From assembly GCA_910586865.1 (NCBI GenBank), contig CAJUIY010000001.1, positions 22,500-86,499 of the forward strand: a DNA stretch of 64,000 bases. The letters run 5' to 3'. The stretch's first letter is position 1, and every line of letters begins with the position of its first letter. The translations under genes and the position numbers were made by a program. This document shows positions 16,367-25,346 of the stretch, piece after piece. The notes under the pieces were generated by a model. The model ran no database searches and was not told where the DNA came from. It saw nothing but the letters and a program-made list of their open reading frames with translations. The stretch is from an uncultured Bacilli bacterium. GTDB lineage: Bacteria > Bacillota_I > Bacilli_A > RF39 > UBA660.

Positions 16367-18079
16367 CTATTTATCATAGAGAGCCAACATTTTACGGTAT
16401 ATTCCCTCATCCGCAATAGAACATGTTTTTAAAACTAAATCCAAAGATTTCTTATATTCTCCTTTATAAAAATAGTCTTCTGCTTGAGAAATTCCTTCAT
16501 CTACTTCTTTATAATAAGCTCGAAACCGATTCCCATAAACAATTGACTTTTCAGCTAGTATCGCTGTTTTTACCATTTCATTAGTTGTATGATATAATTT
16601 TAATACCAAATCACGTGCTGTATCAACTCTAGTGTTTAGTGTTTTAATCACGATTGGCTTTCTCTCTAGCTCTTTAATCACTTCTGCCATCGCTTCATTC
16701 GCTTCTTTTAATTCCACAAAATAAATATCTGAAATAATAGGCAATTTATAACTACGCATTTTATTTTTTGATTCTTTTAAGAAATGTTCAATATCATTTA
16801 GTTGTTCTCTTGCTCTTAATTCGTCATCATACATATTTCCAAGAGACTTTAAGGAAATATCCAAATCTTCTTCCATTTTTCGAAGTCGAAGCATCAAATC
16901 TTCTATCTCCTTATGTAACATAGAATAAGGAGCAGATAGATTTTCTAATTTCTTCATCAAATTAGCATAATCATCATTAATTACCATTAACACTTTTTTT
17001 ACATCATGTATAATTTTGATATCATTCTCTTCTAAATCATACATATTCTTAATATCATCTAATTGATTATAAATATCTTCTACTATTTTATTCGTTTTAT
17101 TTAATTTTTTACTAAAATCTTTTTCAATTTCTTCAAATACTTTCCTACTTAATCTTTCTTTTTCAAAGTCAACAAATAAAGAATCTAAATAATCTAAAAT
17201 TGTTTTCAATTCAAACATACAATCTGTTAGATTTAGAACTTTAATCTTATCTAAAATACCATCTACATTTTTTTGAGACTCCTCAATATTATAATCGATA
17301 TTTAAATATTCCAAAGAATATTCTTCTTTCTCCATTGCTTTTACAGTATCATCGATTTCTTTTATTCTTTTAGGAATTAATTGTTTTGCCATTAGAAGCA
17401 AGTCTGGCATTTCCTCGACAACGATTGCCATATGATCAATCATTGCATCTAGAGCCTTCACTATTTTTACTACTTCTATGTAATCATTTGCTTCCATTAC
17501 TTTTTCAAAATCCAAAAACTTCTTTTCAATATTTTCTAACTGTAATTCAACTGCTTCTTGCATATCATCATATAGATTTTTATGATTTTGGTAAGAAGAA
17601 TTTAGTTTTCGATATTTTGTCTTTAATTTTGTAATAATACTTCTATACTTTTCCTCACTTAAAGTAATATCTTTAATCTGCTCCAATAAATAATTAGATT
17701 TCTCTCTTGCTTTACAAATTTCTAATTCTGCTTGAGCAATTTGTTCAATACACTTTTTATAATCTCTTTTTTCTAGTGAAGAATCTAATTCAATTAAAAT
17801 ATCATCAATCAATAAAATATTCTTTTCTTTAATCGTTGTAAATTTCTCATTCCACTCATTGTATTTTTCTTCCATCATATCATTCTTTATAATAGGTTCT
17901 ATTTTAGATAGCTCTAATGGTACAGGAGTACTTAATACTTTATTTTTCTCAACTTCTAAACGCTGTGCCATCTTTTCATAAGTATTTTTAATTTTTTTTC
18001 GAATAAATAAAAAGCAAAGTAGAAGAATAATAAAACAAACGAAAACGATTGTACTAATCACTAAAATTTGTCCTTCCAT
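16367..18079 (-). CDS. ezrA: Septation ring formation regulator EzrA
   Basis: 570 residues, close to the 562 of B. subtilis. A single N-terminal membrane segment (LVISTIVFVCFIILLLCFLF) is followed by about 530 residues of spectrin-like coiled coil. EzrA sits at the membrane and septum, restrains FtsZ rings and links division to cell-wall synthesis. The ATG at 18079 was chosen over the GTG at 18088 because AGAGGTG is correctly spaced. The gene order ezrA-thiI supports the name. Confidence 0.92.
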   Translation of the reverse strand: MEGQILVISTIVFVCFIILLLCFLFIRKKIKNTYEKMAQRLEVEKNKVLSTPVPLELSKIEPIIKNDMMEEKYNEWNEKFTTIKEKNILLIDDILIELDSSLEKRDYKKCIEQIAQAELEICKAREKSNYLLEQIKDITLSEEKYRSIITKLKTKYRKLNSSYQNHKNLYDDMQEAVELQLENIEKKFLDFEKVMEANDYIEVVKIVKALDAMIDHMAIVVEEMPDLLLMAKQLIPKRIKEIDDTVKAMEKEEYSLEYLNIDYNIEESQKNVDGILDKIKVLNLTDCMFELKTILDYLDSLFVDFEKERLSRKVFEEIEKDFSKKLNKTNKIVEDIYNQLDDIKNMYDLEENDIKIIHDVKKVLMVINDDYANLMKKLENLSAPYSMLHKEIEDLMLRLRKMEEDLDISLKSLGNMYDDELRAREQLNDIEHFLKESKNKMRSYKLPIISDIYFVELKEANEAMAEVIKELERKPIVIKTLNTRVDTARDLVLKLYHTTNEMVKTAILAEKSIVYGNRFRAYYKEVDEGISQAEDYFYKGEYKKSLDLVLKTCSIADEGIYRKMLALYDK

Positions 18080-18273
18080 TCTATCCACCTCTTATCATAT
18101 ATTTTATTGTAACACAAGTATTTCTCTTTTTCTACAAATTTCCACAAATTGTTAAAAATTACTATTCTCATTTTATTAGAATACCCAAAACTAAAAGAAA
18201 GCATTATAAAATAATAGGAAACCTAATAATTTTTCAAGAGCCTAAAAAAAATGGAATCATGAAATTTCATTTC

Positions 18274-19026
18274 TTAATTAGATGGAAAGATATTCTTTGT
18301 TATCTTTTTTACTTTTTGTACTTCTTTTTCGATTTTTTTCAATTTTTCTATAGGTGATATCACCATATCCTCTGAAATCTGTTTAATAGGAGTGTGAGTT
18401 GTTAACATACCATTTTCTAGTGCTATTAACCTATCCTGATAAGTAAATTCTCCTTTATTATCTAATGAAACCGTCTTTCCAGCAGTTGTTTTTTGAAACT
18501 TCGACCAAATACCATATTCTAAATCAATAATATCTGTTTTAATGCCCTTCTTTTGTGTTTCCAAAACTACATGAGATATTAACTCTATATCCGTTAAAGA
18601 TAATTCACATATTTTTTTATAAGCTTTTTCAATTTCAATTGGAAAGGATAATCCTAATAAATAGTTCGATAAATCTTCTTCATTTGGTAGCATAGAAACA
18701 CTATCTTTTATCATTTCAGATTGATTAGTAACAGACAAGGAAAAGTTATTTTCTTCATTTAATATAGTAAAAACACATTTTCGCATTTCAAAATAACATT
18801 TGAAGATATAATCATGATTAAAACAAATGGTACAAGATTCTGTTTTATCAATACCAGCTAATTTTAATAAATATCCAAATTGCTCAGCTGTATTCTCTCT
18901 ACAACCATTCTTAGCATAACCTTGAGATAACCATTTAGCAATATTTTCTTTTGCTTCATAATTTTCAAATTTTACTATTGGTATCTCCATCTTTTCATTA
19001 TGTAATGTTTTATTAAATAAAGTCAT
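18274..19026 (-). CDS. Hypothetical protein
   Basis: 250 residues, soluble, no signal peptide. It has several cysteines (GCRENTAEQF, ESCTICF, KCYFEMRKC) but no regular zinc-finger spacing, and a lysine-rich C-terminal helix (EKLKKIEKEVQKVKKITK). A poor promoter (TATTAT) may lie near 19045. It is single, between ezrA and a broken J-domain gene. No family recognised. Confidence 0.6.
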   Translation of the reverse strand: MTLFNKTLHNEKMEIPIVKFENYEAKENIAKWLSQGYAKNGCRENTAEQFGYLLKLAGIDKTESCTICFNHDYIFKCYFEMRKCVFTILNEENNFSLSVTNQSEMIKDSVSMLPNEEDLSNYLLGLSFPIEIEKAYKKICELSLTDIELISHVVLETQKKGIKTDIIDLEYGIWSKFQKTTAGKTVSLDNKGEFTYQDRLIALENGMLTTHTPIKQISEDMVISPIEKLKKIEKEVQKVKKITKNIFPSN

Positions 19027-19180
19027 TATATTTCTCCCTCTTTCATAATATCCCTAATTACTTCATTTCTTTTCTACTAATAGAATAGCATTTTTCGTTT
19101 TTGATGATAACTAAATTTTATCATTTATTCTACATCTATAAATACTAAAACACTATACAAACAAGAAAGAAGATAGACCA

Positions 19181-19561
19181 ATGAATATCTACTTTAGGAG
19201 TAAGAGGGAATGCAATAGAACAAGAAATTAAAAAGCTTTCCGAAATAAGGTGAAAAAATACCACCCTGATATCAATCCAACAAAAGAAGCAGAAGATGAA
19301 ATAAGAAAAATTACGGAAGCCTATGAAATATTATCAAACGTTGAAAAAAGAAAGTCTTATGATGATGAATTAAAAAGAAATAATAGAATACATTTTGAAG
19401 AACAACCCAACAGTACTCAATCTAATCCTTATACTTCTTATTCGGAAGAAAGAGATGAAAGTGATTTTGAGGATTGGATTAAAATCTATTTAAAATCTTA
19501 CGTTCCATGGACAATAAGAAGAATGCTGACAAACATAGAATCTTTAAAGAAGAAAACATAA
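19181..19561 (+). pseudogene. Broken J-domain (DnaJ-like) gene
   Basis: Read together, three frames give a J-domain: [15 protein letters not shown] in one frame (19191-19234), [17 protein letters not shown] in the next (from about 19235), continuing with [24 protein letters not shown] to a stop at 19561. The HPD motif is intact. Adding one A to the A5 run at 19230-19234 joins the two main parts; the N-terminus near 19190 needs a second repair. The C-terminal part resembles small J-proteins. A J-domain normally stimulates DnaK; here no complete protein can be made. Confidence 0.8.
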
Positions 19562-19706
19562 CTTCTGATTACATACCATATTATTTGTAGATTTCTCTAA
19601 ATAATCTTTCAATTCACAATCCCAATATTCTTTTGAAGAAGAGCAAAATATAAAACCCAAGATTAAAAAAGGGTGGTACCGCCATAAAAATAATTTTATA
19701 AAACAC
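19562..19706. other. Intergenic stretch with an isolated T-box-like motif
   Basis: AGGGTGGTACCGCC at 19671-19684 matches the T-box antiterminator sequence except its last base. No terminator hairpin follows, and the next gene is rpsD, not a tRNA synthetase. No stem I with a readable specifier was found upstream. It may be a relic. Confidence 0.5.
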
Positions 19707-19735
19707 TTGATATTTCAACCATTTTATCATATAAT
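19707..19735 (+). promoter_or_regulatory. SigA promoter of rpsD
   Basis: TTGATA (19707-19712), 17 bases, TATAAT (19730-19735): near-perfect consensus. It sits downstream of the T-box-like motif, so that motif is not in the rpsD transcript made from here. Confidence 0.8.
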
Positions 19736-19741
19736 TAATAC

Positions 19742-19870
19742 TGCATATTGACTTAGATGGCAAATTTAGAGTTCTTTAATGTGTTATTTATCGTTTAGTA
19801 ACTGAAGCCATTAGGTGAAAAATAACTCCCTAAAGTTCGACTAAGTTAGATTTAAGTATATGTAATATTT
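19742..19870 (+). ncRNA. Structured rpsD leader (probable S4 autoregulatory element)
   Basis: The 5' untranslated region is about 145 bases. TGACTTAG and CTAAGTTA can close a long domain. Inside, ATGGC pairs with GCCAT and TTTAG with CTAAA in a nested or pseudoknotted way. In Bacillus, S4 represses its own gene through such a leader. That this is an S4-binding RNA is inference from position and pairing. Confidence 0.5.
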
Positions 19871-19887
19871 TAGAAAGGAGAAATATT

Positions 19888-20490
19888 ATGTCAAGATATA
19901 CTGGATCAGAATATAAAAGAGCTCGTCGTGTTGGTTTTTCCATATCTGAAACGGGAAAAGAATTAGCTCGTCGTCCATATGGTCCTGGTCAACATGGTAA
20001 TGCTCGTAAGGGTAAATTATCAGACTACGGAATCCAATTAAAAGAAAAACAAAAAGTTAGATTTATGTATGGATTAAGTGAAAGACAATTTAGAAAGACA
20101 TTTGATGAAGCTTCTAAAATAAAAGGTATTCATGGTACAAACTTCTTAAGACTATTAGAATCTAGACTTGATAATTTAGTTTATAGAACTGGATTTGCAT
20201 CAACAAGACGTGGTGCTAGACAATTAGTAAATCATGGTCATGTTACGGTTAATGGAAAAAAAGTAGATATTCCATCTTATCGAGTAAAAGTTGGAGATGT
20301 TATTTCTTTAAAAGAAAAAGACAAAGAGCTTAAAATAGTATTAGATTCTTTAGCAAAAGTAGTAAAAAGAGTGGAATTCATTAACTACGATGATAAGAAA
20401 ATGGAAGCTACTTATGTTAGATTACCTGAGAGAAGTGAACTTAATGCTGATATTAATGAATCATTAATCGTTGAATTCTATAACAAATAA
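19888..20490 (+). CDS. rpsD: 30S ribosomal protein S4
   Basis: 200 residues, family length. It begins [20 protein letters not shown] and has GPGQHG, the [16 protein letters not shown] motif and an S4 RNA-binding domain ([15 protein letters not shown]). It binds 16S rRNA early in 30S assembly and can regulate its own translation. There are no zinc-binding cysteines at the N-terminus, so this is the zinc-independent form. AGAAAGGAG precedes the ATG; a strong terminator follows. Confidence 0.98.
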   Translation: MSRYTGSEYKRARRVGFSISETGKELARRPYGPGQHGNARKGKLSDYGIQLKEKQKVRFMYGLSERQFRKTFDEASKIKGIHGTNFLRLLESRLDNLVYRTGFASTRRGARQLVNHGHVTVNGKKVDIPSYRVKVGDVISLKEKDKELKIVLDSLAKVVKRVEFINYDDKKMEATYVRLPERSELNADINESLIVEFYNK

Positions 20491-20515
20491 AACTTGGAAA
20501 TTCCAAGTTTTTTTA
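20491..20515 (+). terminator. Terminator of rpsD
   Basis: AACTTGG/CCAAGTT around AAATT, followed by a run of T, directly after the stop. Confidence 0.85.
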
Positions 20516-21046
20516 TTTTTCTAACTCTATGTTACAACAATTTTCAATTTTTATTTTGGATAAATCACTAGTTAAATCGGTCTTCTTAATAAGATGATAT
20601 AAAGCTTTAATAACCGCTCCATGTGCTACTACTAATATTCTTTGATTACCATAATTTTCTTCTAAATCCATTAAAAATTCTTTACATCTTTTCATTAAAT
20701 CCTGAATCGGTTCTACCTTATCTTCTTTATAATTTAAGAAGTAATCCCAGTACTTTTTAGAATCATAAAGGTCTACACTCTTTCCTTCTAAATTTCCTAA
20801 ATTCCGTTCTTCTAGTCTTTTATCAACTTGAATTAAAACTCTATCTCCTACTAGAATCATGGCTGTTTCTACGGTTCGCATTAAAGGAGAAGTAAAACAG
20901 ATATCAAAATTCATATCTTTTAACTCATCCTTCAACTTGTAACACTCTCTTCTACCAGTATCATTTAAAGGAATATTACTTTTTCCTTGGAGAATTTTCC
21001 TTTCATTATATTCTGTTGTTCCATGTCTCACTAATACAATTTTCAC
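20513..21046 (-). CDS. Histidine phosphatase family protein (phosphoglycerate mutase-like)
   Basis: 177 residues. LVRHGTTEYN at residues 4-13 is the RHG phosphohistidine motif; MRTVETA, EERNLGNLEGK and VAHGAVI (second catalytic His) complete the active site. The family includes cofactor-dependent phosphatases acting on sugar phosphates, alpha-ribazole phosphate and others; the substrate is unclear. It starts with GTG at 21046, overlapping the TAG stop of the previous gene (TAGTG), with GGAGG upstream. Confidence 0.9.
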   Translation of the reverse strand: MKIVLVRHGTTEYNERKILQGKSNIPLNDTGRRECYKLKDELKDMNFDICFTSPLMRTVETAMILVGDRVLIQVDKRLEERNLGNLEGKSVDLYDSKKYWDYFLNYKEDKVEPIQDLMKRCKEFLMDLEENYGNQRILVVAHGAVIKALYHLIKKTDLTSDLSKIKIENCCNIELEK

Positions 21047-22266
21047 TATTTTCCTCCAATCAACTTTCCAGATTTCGTATAATGAATAAAGTTTGCCACA
21101 TAACTATGATCATCATAAGTAGAGTAACCACTTATTAAATACCCATTCTTCTTTAATTTTATATCAGTAAAATAATCATCTTTTTCATCTCCATATATTT
21201 CTATGAATTGTTCTTTTAAATCCGTATCATATTTAGCCAAAATACCATCATAAGAAAACACATTAACTTTATCGGTGGATTTCTTTTTATTATATACTCC
21301 TGTTTGTCCAGCAATCACAATATTTTGTTTATCATCAAGAAGAACTCTATTGAATCGTTCCATTCCGTCTTTTTTGTAAGTAGCTTCTCCTATTTTGTTA
21401 AGATCCAAATCATATTTCACTAATAAACCATCTGTATCATAATCTTGTTTATCTTCTTTCACTTTTTTACCACCAACAACATATAAATAATTTCCGTCAC
21501 TTACCATTCCAGTAAAACCAAAACTATCTGTAAACTCATAATTAACCGTATTTATTCTTTCCAAATTAGGAGTATATTTTGAAACAATCCCTACATTAGA
21601 AGCGTCTTTTCCTACCGTATAAAGAAATTCTCCATTTATTATAATATCATTATAAATTCCTGACTTAGATCCACCATAATTACTTCTTGCAATTTCTTTT
21701 AAATTCTTATCGTATTTAACAATAAAACCCCCACCTTCATCCGAAAAGCCAAGTGTCATATTCTCATAGATACTTTGACCAACAACAAGATAACCATCAT
21801 CCACCACTAAAACATTGGTAAATTTAGAATTCCCTAGTACTTGAAACGTATTTTCAACGATTTTTTCACCATCTAAATCATATTTTACAATAAGAACCGA
21901 ACGAACACCATCCTCATGCTCTTTTTTATTTTTCTCTATACTTCCAACAGCGATATAAGAATCATTATCTTTTTTTACACTAAAATAACTACTATTATAT
22001 TTGTTATTATAAAGTTTTTCCCATTTCTTATTATCATTTTCATCATAAAGGGTTATTTTTGCTTTCTCAAAGCCATTTTCATTATTATTATTACTTCCAA
22101 CGGCAATATAAGAATCCTCTAGAATTTCGAAACCATTGATACTATCAAAATACGTTTTCTTCGTGTTATTATCTTTATATAAAAATAGAACAAATGCATC
22201 TATTATTAAAACAACTATGCAAAAAATAACAATACTTCTTAAAACTATTTTTAATTTATGATTCAC
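21046..22266 (-). CDS. Membrane-anchored beta-propeller-like protein
   Basis: About 406 residues from the GTG at 22266 (AAAGGAG nine bases upstream). One N-terminal membrane helix (IVIFCIVVLIIDAFVLFLY) serves as an anchor. Outside, at least seven repeats of about 45-50 residues end in a strand such as SYIAVGS, YLVVGQS, LYTVGKD, LYVVGGK, IVIAGQT and YLISGYS, each followed by a phrase like VKYDLDLN. This suggests a seven-bladed propeller. Function unknown; it overlaps the phosphatase gene and precedes tyrS in reverse order of transcription. Confidence 0.75.
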   Translation of the reverse strand: MNHKLKIVLRSIVIFCIVVLIIDAFVLFLYKDNNTKKTYFDSINGFEILEDSYIAVGSNNNNENGFEKAKITLYDENDNKKWEKLYNNKYNSSYFSVKKDNDSYIAVGSIEKNKKEHEDGVRSVLIVKYDLDGEKIVENTFQVLGNSKFTNVLVVDDGYLVVGQSIYENMTLGFSDEGGGFIVKYDKNLKEIARSNYGGSKSGIYNDIIINGEFLYTVGKDASNVGIVSKYTPNLERINTVNYEFTDSFGFTGMVSDGNYLYVVGGKKVKEDKQDYDTDGLLVKYDLDLNKIGEATYKKDGMERFNRVLLDDKQNIVIAGQTGVYNKKKSTDKVNVFSYDGILAKYDTDLKEQFIEIYGDEKDDYFTDIKLKKNGYLISGYSTYDDHSYVANFIHYTKSGKLIGGK

Positions 22267-22281
22267 TAGCAACAACTCCTT

Positions 22282-23514
22282 TTAAATGAATTCTATAATA
22301 TAATATTTCTTTTTTCCTTTTCTAATAATTACATATTTCTGTTCTATAGACACACTTCTAGTAACCTGAAACTCTAAATCTACTTCTCTTTCTCCATTGA
22401 TATAGATGGAACCATTGGTAATAAACTCACGTGCTTCCCTCTTACTAGTACAAATATTACTAGTTACTAATAAATCTACCAAGTTTAATTCTTCCTCTAT
22501 CATCATTGGTGGAATGCCTTTAAAAGCCATTTCAATATCAGAAGATGTAAAGGATTTCATATTGCCACTAAATAAAGCTTCACTAATTTTTACCGCTTGT
22601 TCATATTCTTTTTCTCCATGTAAGAAAGTAATCACTTCTTTTGCTAATGTTTTTTGGGCAATTCTTTTTTCTGGTTGTTTATTATGTTCATCTAATATCT
22701 TCTCAATCTCTTGCTTTGATAGAAAAGTATAGACTTTTAAATAATTATCCATCATAATATCCTCAAAATTGATTAGATATTGATATAATTCATAACTAGA
22801 TGTTTTCTCTTTGTCTAACCATAAAGCATTTCCTTCACTTTTTCCAATCTTTTTTCCAGTAGAATCGAGTGTTAGTGGACAAGAAAAAGCATATACAGAT
22901 TCATCATTTAATTTTCTTATTAATTCAATACCCGTCGTTAAATTTCCCCATTGATCGGAGCCTCCAAATTGCAAGGTAGCCCCATAGTGATCATGAATAT
23001 ATTTAAAATCATATCCCTGTATTAACATATAAGAAAACTCTGCATAGGAAATTCCGGATTCCATTTGTCTTTTTACTAAATCCTTATTAATCATATAAGA
23101 CACGTTCACATACTTACCAATATCTCTTAAAAAGTCGATAAAATTATAGTTTTGAAACCAATCATAGTTATTAACTACTAGCGTATCTTCTCCAAATAAC
23201 TTTTTCATCTGAATCTTTATTTTTTCAAAATTATTTTCTACCACTTTTATATCCGACTTTTCTCTTTCCTTTGTACCTCTAGGATCCCCAACTCGTCCAG
23301 TAGCTCCTCCCACCAAAATAATAGGTTTATGCCCCCCTCTTCTTAATCTTTCAATAACCAAAAAGGTTGGAAGTTGCCCAATATGTAGGCTATCGGCAGA
23401 AGGATCCGCACCAATATAGAAAGTCAACCCTCCTTGATTTATTTTATCTTCTAAGTCCTCTCCAGCGGTATCTTTTATTAATCCTCTCCATTTTAAATCT
23501 TCAAATAATGTCAT
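22282..23514 (-). CDS. tyrS: Tyrosyl-tRNA synthetase
   Basis: 410 residues, family length. It has the HIGH-type motif DSLHIGQLP near residue 41, YDFKYIHDHYGATLQFGGSDQ (tyrosine-binding region), and KIGKSEG for KMSKS near residue 228, and ends in an S4 RNA-binding domain (REFITNGSIYING). It charges tRNA-Tyr. It is the third gene of an operon whose leader is the Tyr T-box at 24577-24770, a structure that senses uncharged tRNA-Tyr. Confidence 0.98.
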   Translation of the reverse strand: MTLFEDLKWRGLIKDTAGEDLEDKINQGGLTFYIGADPSADSLHIGQLPTFLVIERLRRGGHKPIILVGGATGRVGDPRGTKEREKSDIKVVENNFEKIKIQMKKLFGEDTLVVNNYDWFQNYNFIDFLRDIGKYVNVSYMINKDLVKRQMESGISYAEFSYMLIQGYDFKYIHDHYGATLQFGGSDQWGNLTTGIELIRKLNDESVYAFSCPLTLDSTGKKIGKSEGNALWLDKEKTSSYELYQYLINFEDIMMDNYLKVYTFLSKQEIEKILDEHNKQPEKRIAQKTLAKEVITFLHGEKEYEQAVKISEALFSGNMKSFTSSDIEMAFKGIPPMMIEEELNLVDLLVTSNICTSKREAREFITNGSIYINGEREVDLEFQVTRSVSIEQKYVIIRKGKKKYYIIEFI

Positions 23515-23517
23515 TTT

Positions 23518-24057
23518 TTAATCCTCCTCAAATACCAAATTTTTCATCTTTTCTAAGTCATAACCATAATCTGAATAAATTCCTTCCACATCTTTTGTGG
23601 TTATCTTCTCTTTATCAATTTCTAGTCGATTCAAAGTTTCATAAACTTCTTTTTCACATTTTCCTTCAATCTCTAAATAAGTAGGAATAAATGGCCAACT
23701 ATCCATATCAATTTCTACTCCATCTAATAGATATTGGCATCTTCTATTTTCTTGATATCCTTTTGGTCGATATCCCAACTCATTAAGAATTAAATTTGTT
23801 TTTTCAAAATCATCTACTTCAATTTCTAACTCTTTTGTGCCATCTATTTTTTCTGAAACAATGTCTTTTATAGTAAGTGTAGTCACCTCTCCATTCGTTC
23901 TTAAGCGAATCCATTTCTTATCCTGTTTTGGTATGAAATCATAAACATATCTTCTTTGTAAATAATCAAATTTTTTTACTGCTCCCAAACTCTCTAACTT
24001 CTTTGTAATCTTATCTACATCAATTTCCAATATTCTTACTTCAAATTCCGTATTCAT
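23518..24057 (-). CDS. CYTH domain protein (adenylate cyclase/triphosphatase-like)
   Basis: 179 residues. The N-terminal EFEVRI matches the ExExK-type signature of CYTH tunnel enzymes. Basic and acidic strand residues follow in alternation: WIRLRTNG, TLTIKDIV, ELEIEVDDF, CQYLLDGVEIDMDSWPFIPTYLEIEG. These proteins bind triphosphates in a beta-barrel and hydrolyse tripolyphosphate, thiamine triphosphate or other nucleotides. The substrate is not given by the sequence. It lies four bases upstream of tyrS. Confidence 0.85.
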   Translation of the reverse strand: MNTEFEVRILEIDVDKITKKLESLGAVKKFDYLQRRYVYDFIPKQDKKWIRLRTNGEVTTLTIKDIVSEKIDGTKELEIEVDDFEKTNLILNELGYRPKGYQENRRCQYLLDGVEIDMDSWPFIPTYLEIEGKCEKEVYETLNRLEIDKEKITTKDVEGIYSDYGYDLEKMKNLVFEED

Positions 24058-24062
24058 CCTTA

Positions 24063-24566
24063 TTATCTTCTCCTTCCACCTTGTATTACTTTCAATTTCG
24101 CTTTCTGCTTCTCATGTTCCATTAAATTTAATCTCTCATTTATTAAAAACATAGATACTTTATATTTTTTTGATAATCTCCTATTATTCATACCTTTTTC
24201 AATATCCGTTTTAAATATCTTTTCTGGCATTAATAATTTTAATGCATAATGATAAGCTTTTTTATCAAAAGACTCTTCTTCCAAAAGACCTTTACTAAAA
24301 TACCCCTCATTATAATATAATTGAATATAACAATACATATAAGTACTTATAAATCTCCTCGCTTTTTTTGATACTTTTTTATTAATATAGATACCATTCC
24401 ATGACGAATCAATAACAGATAGAGCCCTATAATCTTTCATCACCATAGATGGAGTTGACATTACTGTTATTCCAGAATCTCGAATCACTTTTCCTATATT
24501 TGGAACTCTATTAACATTTAATTGTTCAAGTAGTAAATCCTGACGATATATTTTTAAATTTTTCAT
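24063..24566 (-). CDS. ImmA/IrrE-like protein lacking the zinc motif
   Basis: 167 residues. The end of the fold resembles ImmA/IrrE peptidases: AYHYALKLLMPEKIFK, then LSKKYKVSMFLINERLNLME, matching their ANxFAaxLLMP and LAxxFxVSxxxxxxRL patterns. Upstream, IYINKKVSKKARRFISTYM corresponds to the strand and helix where HExxH normally lies, but here it reads STYMYCYIQLYY, so the zinc site is missing. It is the first gene under the Tyr T-box. The relation to ImmA is inference; a binding rather than peptidase role would fit. Confidence 0.55.
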   Translation of the reverse strand: MKNLKIYRQDLLLEQLNVNRVPNIGKVIRDSGITVMSTPSMVMKDYRALSVIDSSWNGIYINKKVSKKARRFISTYMYCYIQLYYNEGYFSKGLLEEESFDKKAYHYALKLLMPEKIFKTDIEKGMNNRRLSKKYKVSMFLINERLNLMEHEKQKAKLKVIQGGRRR

Positions 24567-24576
24567 AAAACCTCCT

Positions 24577-24770
24577 AAAACAAAAACTATCCATCCAAAT
24601 AAGGACGAATAGTTCGTGGTACCACCTTAATTCATGAAAGAATCATGCACTCATTATCTTAACGCGAATAAACGATTTTTCTCCTAATAGGTAATTCATA
24701 CTTATCATTATCTTAGTTTACACCAACCACTAAGTCTCTTTTAGTAATTACTAAGTACTACTTGTTATTA
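24577..24770 (-). ncRNA. T-box leader (tyrosine) upstream of the tyrS operon
   Basis: The conserved AAGGTGGTACCACG lies at 24612-24629 (minus strand) and is followed by a terminator (AACTAT...GTCC / GGAT...ATAGTT) with TTTTTGTTTT at 24577-24614. Upstream are the AGAGA stem I bulge and, near 24690, AAGTATGAA, where UAU (Tyr) fits the specifier. It controls three genes ending in tyrS. Confidence 0.85.
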
Positions 24771-24780
24771 ATCATTGAAA

Positions 24781-24810
24781 ATTATATATTCACTATATCA
24801 TATCTATCAA
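24781..24810 (-). promoter_or_regulatory. SigA promoter of the Tyr T-box operon
   Basis: TTGATA (24805-24810) and TATAAT (24781-24786) on the minus strand, 18 bases apart, immediately before the T-box. Confidence 0.65.
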
Positions 24811-24823
24811 TAAAAATAAAGTA

Positions 24824-25273
24824 TCACTTCTTTTTTTTCTGAAAATTTTCTTCTTTTCGATAATCTTCTATTTCTTTACCATTAAATAATTTAATATGAG
24901 TACAAAAATAATTTTCACCAATAACCGAACTATTTACAAGATGTGTTATATACTGAGTTTGATTATCAAATCGCCATTCTAATGTTGGATGAAGAATATC
25001 TTCTCTATCTTTACAAATAAGCGAATACTGAACAGTGGGAATATCTAGTTTATTTTTCAATATATTAGCAATTTCATATAAAGAAGAAACATCATTATCG
25101 TCCATAATCAATCGTAGGTAATCATTGCCATAATCAAGAGAAAAATAGTATTCTTTATCCTTTTTACAGGATATATTATGATAGTTTATTATAGCAGAGA
25201 TATTATTTTTTCTCAGTAACTGAATTAGCTCATTTATATTAAAAAAAAGAGAGCTATTACCATTATTATCCAT
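24824..25273 (-). CDS. Hypothetical protein
   Basis: 149 residues from the ATG at 25273 (GGAGGTAGAA upstream). Mixed alpha/beta, soluble, with a Lys-rich tail (EENFQKKKK). No signal peptide, no motif recognised. It is a single gene between the T-box promoter and the SipW-type protein. Function cannot be named. Confidence 0.55.
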   Translation of the reverse strand: MDNNGNSSLFFNINELIQLLRKNNISAIINYHNISCKKDKEYYFSLDYGNDYLRLIMDDNDVSSLYEIANILKNKLDIPTVQYSLICKDREDILHPTLEWRFDNQTQYITHLVNSSVIGENYFCTHIKLFNGKEIEDYRKEENFQKKKK

Positions 25274-25346
25274 TTCTACCTCCAACTAATTATATGCTAA
25301 TTAGAAGAATTGTTGTTATTTTTATAATTCTATTATCGTACTTTTA

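Noticed and set aside
19250..19561. GTG-started J-domain gene as an intact CDS
   Set aside because: The J-domain begins upstream of 19250 in another frame, so this start would lack the first helices; a broken gene is the better reading.
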